This document shows, one piece after another, positions 6,059 to 9,137 of a stretch of 9,137 nt of DNA; position 1 is the first letter of the stretch, and each line of letters starts with the position of its first letter. The position numbers and the translations under genes are program-made. This stretch comes from PNAI01 sp964575715 (GTDB lineage: Bacteria; Pseudomonadota; Alphaproteobacteria; Rhizobiales; Xanthobacteraceae): positions 1-9,137 of the forward strand of contig CAZNSG010000174.1 in NCBI GenBank assembly GCA_964575715.1. The letters run 5' to 3'. A model generated the notes under the pieces. It made no database searches, was not told the DNA's origin, and worked only from the letters and a program-made list of their open reading frames with translations.

Positions 6059-6080
6059 AAGTACGGAGTTTTGGAACACG

Positions 6081-7643
6081 ATGTTCGACAACCTGTCGGA
6101 AAAGCTTGGGCTCATTCTCGATCGCCTCACGCGGCGCGGCGCGCTCTCGGAAGCCGACGTCGATGCGGCGCTGCGCGAAGTGCGCCGGGCGCTCTTGGAG
6201 GCCGATGTTGCGCTCGACGTGGCGCGCGCCTTTGTCGAACAGGTCAAGCAGCGCGCGGTCGGCGTCGATGTGATCAAGTCCGTCACGCCCGGCCAGATGG
6301 TGGTCAAGATCGTGCATGACGCGCTGGTCGCGACACTCGGCGCCGATTCCAATCCGATCGATCTCAACGCGCCGGCGCCGGTCGCCATCATGCTGGTGGG
6401 CTTGCAAGGCTCGGGTAAAACCACGACCGCGGCGAAAATCGGCAAGCGGCTCACCGAGCAATCGAGGCGCAAGGTGCTCATGGCCTCGCTCGATACGCGG
6501 CGGCCGGCCGCGATGGAGCAGCTGGCGGTACTGGGCACTCAAGTGAATGTTGCCACCTTGCCGATCGTCGCAGGCCAGTCGCCGGTGCAGATCGCTGTTC
6601 GCGCGCTGCAAGCGGCAAAGCTCGGCGGCTACGACGCGGTGCTGCTCGACACCGCCGGCCGCATCACCCTTGACGAAGCGATGATGAGCGAGGCGGCCGA
6701 GGTCAGGCGCGCCGCCGCGCCGCATGAAGTGCTCCTCGTCGCTGACAGCCTCACCGGTCAGGACGCGGTCAATCTCGCGCGCGCGTTCGACCAGCGCGTG
6801 GGGCTGACCGGCATCGTGCTCACCCGCATCGACGGCGATGGCCGCGGCGGCGCGGCGCTCTCCATGCGCGCGGTCACCGGCAAGCCGATCAAGCTGATCG
6901 GCACCGGCGAAAAGCTCGACGCGCTGGAGGATTTTCATCCCGCGCGCATCGCGGATCGCATTTTGGGAATGGGCGACATCGTCTCGCTGGTGGAGAAGGC
7001 AGCCAGCTCGATCGACGCCGAGCAGGCCATGCGCACCGCCGAGCGCATGCGCAAGGGCGCGTTCGATCTCGCCGATCTGCGCGAGCAGCTCACACACATG
7101 CAGAAGATGGGCGGCATGAGCGGGCTCATGGGCATGCTGCCCGGCATCGCAAAAATCAAAAATCAGCTCGCCGAGCGCAACTTGGATGAAACCGTGCTCA
7201 AGCGCCAGATGGCGATCATCGACTCGATGACGCCGCAGGAACGCAAGCACCCGGACGTTCTCAAGGCCAGCCGCAAGAAGCGTATCGCGAGCGGCTCGGG
7301 CGCCAAGGTGGAAGAAGTCAACAAGCTGCTGAAAATGCACCGCACCATGTCCGACGTGATGAAGGCCATGGTCATGCAAGGAATGGGCGGCGGCAAGCGC
7401 GGCCCGCTCGCCGGGCTCGCCAACATGATGGGGCTTGGCGGCATGCCGTCGCCGGAAGAAATGCAAAAGCTCGCCGAGAAGATGCAGGGCGGATTGCCCG
7501 GCGCACCCGGCGGGCTGCCGCCGGCCATGCCCGGTCTGCCCGGCCTGCCGCCGAAATTCCCCGGCCTGCCTGGCTTGGGCGCAAAATTTCCGGGACTACC
7601 AGGATTACCGCCGGGATTTCCCGGTCTGGGAAAGAAGAAATGA
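6081..7643 (+). CDS. ffh: Signal recognition particle GTPase Ffh (SRP54)
   Basis: Ffh (520 residues) binds 4.5S RNA and emerging signal sequences and brings ribosomes to FtsY at the inner membrane. The N-terminal helical bundle covers roughly 1-90. The GTPase motifs are all present: P-loop GLQGSGKT (107-114), DTRRPAAMEQL (138-148), DTAGR (190-194), TRID (248-251) where many homologues have TKxD, and GTGEK (274-278). The methionine-rich M domain follows, with GMSGLMGMLPGI and the RNA-binding segment SRKKRIASGSG (397-407). After about 465 the protein runs into a Gly/Leu/Pro/Phe-rich tail with near-repeats PKFPGLPGLG and AKFPGLPGLP, ending GKKK. The start is supported by GGAA 4 bases and GGAG 12 bases upstream of ATG 6081. 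It is the first gene of the ffh-rpsP-rimM group and has a long repeat-containing leader. Confidence 0.97.
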   Translation: MFDNLSEKLGLILDRLTRRGALSEADVDAALREVRRALLEADVALDVARAFVEQVKQRAVGVDVIKSVTPGQMVVKIVHDALVATLGADSNPIDLNAPAPVAIMLVGLQGSGKTTTAAKIGKRLTEQSRRKVLMASLDTRRPAAMEQLAVLGTQVNVATLPIVAGQSPVQIAVRALQAAKLGGYDAVLLDTAGRITLDEAMMSEAAEVRRAAAPHEVLLVADSLTGQDAVNLARAFDQRVGLTGIVLTRIDGDGRGGAALSMRAVTGKPIKLIGTGEKLDALEDFHPARIADRILGMGDIVSLVEKAASSIDAEQAMRTAERMRKGAFDLADLREQLTHMQKMGGMSGLMGMLPGIAKIKNQLAERNLDETVLKRQMAIIDSMTPQERKHPDVLKASRKKRIASGSGAKVEEVNKLLKMHRTMSDVMKAMVMQGMGGGKRGPLAGLANMMGLGGMPSPEEMQKLAEKMQGGLPGAPGGLPPAMPGLPGLPPKFPGLPGLGAKFPGLPGLPPGFPGLGKKK

Positions 7644-7663
7644 TGCGACACTCCATCCACCCC

Positions 7664-7764
7664 GTCATTCCGGACGCGCCGAAGGCGCGATCCGGAATCC
7701 ATAACCACCGCTCGTGGATATGGATTCCGGCTCTCGCTCGCTTCGCTCGCTCGGCCGGAATGAC
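7664..7764. repeat. GTCATTCCGG palindromic element between ffh and rpsP
   Basis: The outer arms GTCATTCCGG (7664-7673) and CCGGAATGAC (7755-7764) are exact complements, as are the inner arms CCGGAATCCAT (7692-7702) and ATGGATTCCGG (7720-7730). Each side also holds a small local stem such as CGCGCC / GGCGCG. I recognise the motif as a frequent intergenic repeat in Bradyrhizobium-like genomes. It fills most of the 148-base gap and ends 28 bases before the rpsP start. Confidence 0.88.
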
Positions 7765-7791
7765 CATTCAAATGAAGAAAGGATCTCTGTA

Positions 7792-8205
7792 ATGCCAGTC
7801 GTCATCCGCATGGCCCGTGCGGGCACCAAGAAACGTCCGGTCTATCATATCGTGGTGGCGGACAGCCGCGCGCCGCGCGACGGCCGCTTTATCGAGCGGC
7901 TCGGTTACTTCAATCCGCTGCTGCCGAAGGAAAACAATGCCCGGCTCAAGCTCGATCTGGACAAGGTCAAGGCCTGGATGGTCAAGGGCGCGCAGCCGAG
8001 CGACCGCGTGATGCGCTTTCTCGATGCCGCCGGCATTGCCAAGCGCCAGACACGCAACAATCCGACGCGGGCGATTCCACGCAAGGAGCGCAAAGCCCAA
8101 ACCGAAGCCGCCGCCAAAGCGGCAGGCGAAGCCAAGGCCGCGGGCGAAGCCAAGGTCAAGGCCGCAGCCGAAGCCAAGGCCGCCGAACAACCGGCGGCGA
8201 GCTGA
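7792..8205 (+). CDS. rpsP: 30S ribosomal protein bS16
   Basis: bS16 binds 16S rRNA early in small-subunit assembly. The first 80 or so residues are canonical: MPVVIRMARAGTKKRPVYHI, VVADSRAPRDGRFIERLGYF, then a long DKVKAWMVKGAQPSDRVMRFLDAAG. From about residue 96 there is an alanine/lysine/glutamate-rich extension with repeated KAAGEA units, taking the protein to 137 residues against 80-90 in E. coli-like forms. Such low-complexity tails are common on alphaproteobacterial bS16. The start at 7792 is fixed by AAGGA with an 8-base gap and by the conserved MPVVIR opening, although the frame stays open for some way upstream through the repeat. It follows ffh across one palindromic element and precedes rimM across another; the three are normally one operon. 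Confidence 0.96.
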   Translation: MPVVIRMARAGTKKRPVYHIVVADSRAPRDGRFIERLGYFNPLLPKENNARLKLDLDKVKAWMVKGAQPSDRVMRFLDAAGIAKRQTRNNPTRAIPRKERKAQTEAAAKAAGEAKAAGEAKVKAAAEAKAAEQPAAS

Positions 8206-8225
8206 TCTTTCTTGCCCTCTCCTCA

Positions 8226-8292
8226 GCCGAAGTCGGATTTATCCGACTTCGGCCAATCAATAAATGCCGAACTCGGGTAAACCCGAGTTCGG
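8226..8292. repeat. Twin hairpins with matched sequence changes
   Basis: Hairpin 1 (8226-8253) has arms GCCGAAGTCGGAT / ATCCGACTTCGGC with a TT loop. Hairpin 2 (8267-8292) has arms CCGAACTCGGGT / ACCCGAGTTCGG with an AA loop. Both are perfect. They differ at two positions per arm and each change is matched on the other arm. Thirteen bases rich in A and T separate them. They sit inside the left arm of the larger element, where the other copies have only a short loop. Confidence 0.88.
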
Positions 8293-8336
8293 TGGGGGAG
8301 AGGGTGGTCGAGGAAGCGAAGCGACCGAGACCGGGT

Positions 8337-8343
8337 GAGGGGG
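8337..8343 (+). promoter_or_regulatory. Repeat-derived ribosome binding site of rimM
   Basis: GAGGGGG lies 5 bases before ATG 8349 and belongs to the inner arm of the palindromic element. It decides the choice of this start: the other in-frame start, GTG 8292, has nothing similar upstream and lies within a hairpin. Confidence 0.5.
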
Positions 8344-8348
8344 TAAAG

Positions 8349-8936
8349 ATGAAAAAAAAAAGCGGAGTGGTATCCCCCTCACCCGCCTCACCGCCGACGG
8401 CGGCTCGGCACCCTCTCCCCAACGGGGAGAGGGGAAAGAAAGTTTGCGTTGCCCAGATCGGCGCCGCGCATGGCATTCGCGGCGAGGTTCGTTTGCGCTC
8501 GTTCACGGAGGATCCGATGGCGGTGGCTTCCTACGGCCTCTTGGAGTCCGAGGACGGCACGCAGCGTTTCGAAATCGAAGCGTTGCGGCCGGCCCGAGGC
8601 CAATTTGTCGCGCGGCTGGCCGGTGTCAACGATCGCAACGCGGCCGAGCGGCTGACCAACATCAAGCTCTACGTGCCGCGCGATCGCCTGCCGCCGACGG
8701 AAGATTCCGATACGTTCTACCACGCCGACTTGATCGGACTTGCGGCGGTGGCGCCCGACGGTACAGCTCTCGGCACGGTGACAGCGATGCATGATTTTGG
8801 CGCCGGCGTTCTGGTCGAGATCACGCCGTCCGATGGCGGAGAAACCATGCTGATACCGTTCAATAGCGCCGCGGTGCCGACGATCGACATTGCCAGCGGG
8901 CGGATCGTCGTGGTGCCGCCGATCACGAGCGACTGA
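8349..8936 (+). CDS. rimM: Ribosome maturation factor RimM
   Basis: RimM helps mature the 3' (head) domain of the 30S subunit and binds ribosomal protein uS19. From ATG 8349 it has 195 residues, above the usual 170 or so. Family sequence begins at KKVCVAQIGAAHGIRGEVRL (30-49) and runs through FTEDP, LTNIKLYVPRDRLP and the PRC-barrel opening DTFYHADLIGL, ending VVPPITSD. Residues 1-29 (MKKKSGVVSPSPASPP...) are encoded by the palindromic element and have no counterpart in ordinary RimM. There is no ATG, GTG or TTG in frame between 8349 and the conserved core, so a normal-length protein cannot start here by standard initiation; GTG 8292 would lengthen it further. It is third in the ffh-rpsP-rimM group. 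trmD, which usually follows, is not present in the 200 bases after the stop. Confidence 0.92.
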   Translation: MKKKSGVVSPSPASPPTAARHPLPNGERGKKVCVAQIGAAHGIRGEVRLRSFTEDPMAVASYGLLESEDGTQRFEIEALRPARGQFVARLAGVNDRNAAERLTNIKLYVPRDRLPPTEDSDTFYHADLIGLAAVAPDGTALGTVTAMHDFGAGVLVEITPSDGGETMLIPFNSAAVPTIDIASGRIVVVPPITSD

Positions 8937-9137
8937 TACGGTTTCCGGGTGATTAGCTCAGGACGAGCATGGACTAGTTTTTCCCTCCCCCTGAAAGCTA
9001 TACGATTCACACATTTCAGAAGCCAATAGAAATTGACTCTGGATCAAGGACTTAGCTTACCCTCGATGTGGAAGCAGCCAAGGTTCGGGGTTGGATGCAG
9101 ACGCTGAAAAGACTCACCTTTTTGCGTTCCTCCGCTG
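8937..9137. other. Region after rimM with no recognisable gene
   Basis: This stretch is visibly less GC-rich than the rest and lacks the palindromic elements. No trmD-like start is present. ATG 9095 opens a frame (MQTLKRLTFLRSSA) that runs off the end, preceded only by a poor GGGG site; it may or may not be a gene. A TTGACT at about 9032 could be part of a promoter but has no good partner box. I cannot assign a function. Confidence 0.4.

Larger units (their letters stand above)
8207..8442. repeat. Bipartite palindromic element overlapping the rimM 5' end
   Basis: The left end CTTTCTTGCCCTCTCC (8207-8222) and right end GGGGAGAGGGGAAAGAAAG (8424-8442) are inverted repeats, with inner arms GGGTGAGGGGG (8333-8343) and CCCCCTCACCC. 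It starts 1 base after the rpsP stop and runs through the first 30 or so codons of rimM. The left arm is interrupted by two extra hairpins (8226-8292), listed separately. The organisation matches the elements at 271-381 and 5888-6058. Confidence 0.85.

Noticed and set aside
5769..7466. Long open frame on the minus strand opposite ffh
   Set aside because: It mirrors ffh codons, is rich in His and Arg as antisense of GC-rich genes usually is, and shows no known domain; a shadow of ffh.
8292..8348. GTG at 8292 as the rimM start
   Set aside because: No ribosome site, and the codon lies at the end of a perfect hairpin; ATG 8349 has GAGGGGG at a good distance.
8947..8975. GGGTGATTAGCTCAG followed by GAGC, like the 5' end and D-arm of a tRNA
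   Set aside because: The D-loop would have only five bases and no anticodon arm, T-arm or CCA-side acceptor strand follows; at most a chance match or a tiny remnant.

Overview
The window reads as chromosomal DNA of a GC-rich alphaproteobacterium, most likely a member of Hyphomicrobiales (Rhizobiales) of the Bradyrhizobium / Rhodopseudomonas / Xanthobacteraceae kind. This rests on the ffh-rpsP-rimM order, the style of the DapF, MtaB and Ffh proteins, and the many GC-rich intergenic palindromes (GTCATTCCGG..., CATCCTTCGAGACG..., CCCTCTCCCC...). No genus can be fixed from sequence alone.

Layout. Bases 1-802 (+) hold the C-terminal half of an RluA-type pseudouridine synthase. The catalytic half is missing, a palindromic repeat is inserted in frame, and the tail is repeat-encoded. 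Bases 833-2340 (-) form an apparent operon: a RelB/DinJ-type antitoxin with its own promoter, a 45-codon stump of its YafQ-type toxin, a MaoC-fold hydratase and a pyridoxamine-phosphate-oxidase-fold flavoprotein. Bases 2482-4888 (-) carry dapF (lysine and peptidoglycan precursor synthesis) followed by mtaB (tRNA methylthiotransferase). A long imperfect palindrome fills the whole gap between them. Diverging from dapF, bases 5059-5691 (+) encode an exported protein with a GyrI-like effector-binding domain. Bases 6081-8936 (+) are the housekeeping set ffh (SRP GTPase), rpsP (ribosomal protein bS16) and rimM (16S processing factor). The last 200 bases hold no recognisable gene, and the trmD expected after rimM is not there.

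How it fits together. The core genes serve protein export (Ffh), small-subunit assembly (bS16, RimM), tRNA anticodon-loop modification (MtaB) and cell-wall/lysine synthesis (DapF). The unusual layer is the repeat DNA. Palindromic or bipartite inverted-repeat elements lie in or beside nearly every gap. Several have entered reading frames: one sits inside the RluA remnant, a second pair gives that remnant its tail and stop codon, and a third appears to supply the ribosome binding site, start codon and about the first 29 residues of RimM. The other notable feature is the decayed toxin-antitoxin locus, whose promoter now seems placed to drive the maoC and flavoprotein genes. I see no defence system, CRISPR array, intact transposase, rRNA or tRNA, and no clearly new multi-gene system. 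The repeat-gene interplay and the captured antitoxin operon are the parts worth following.
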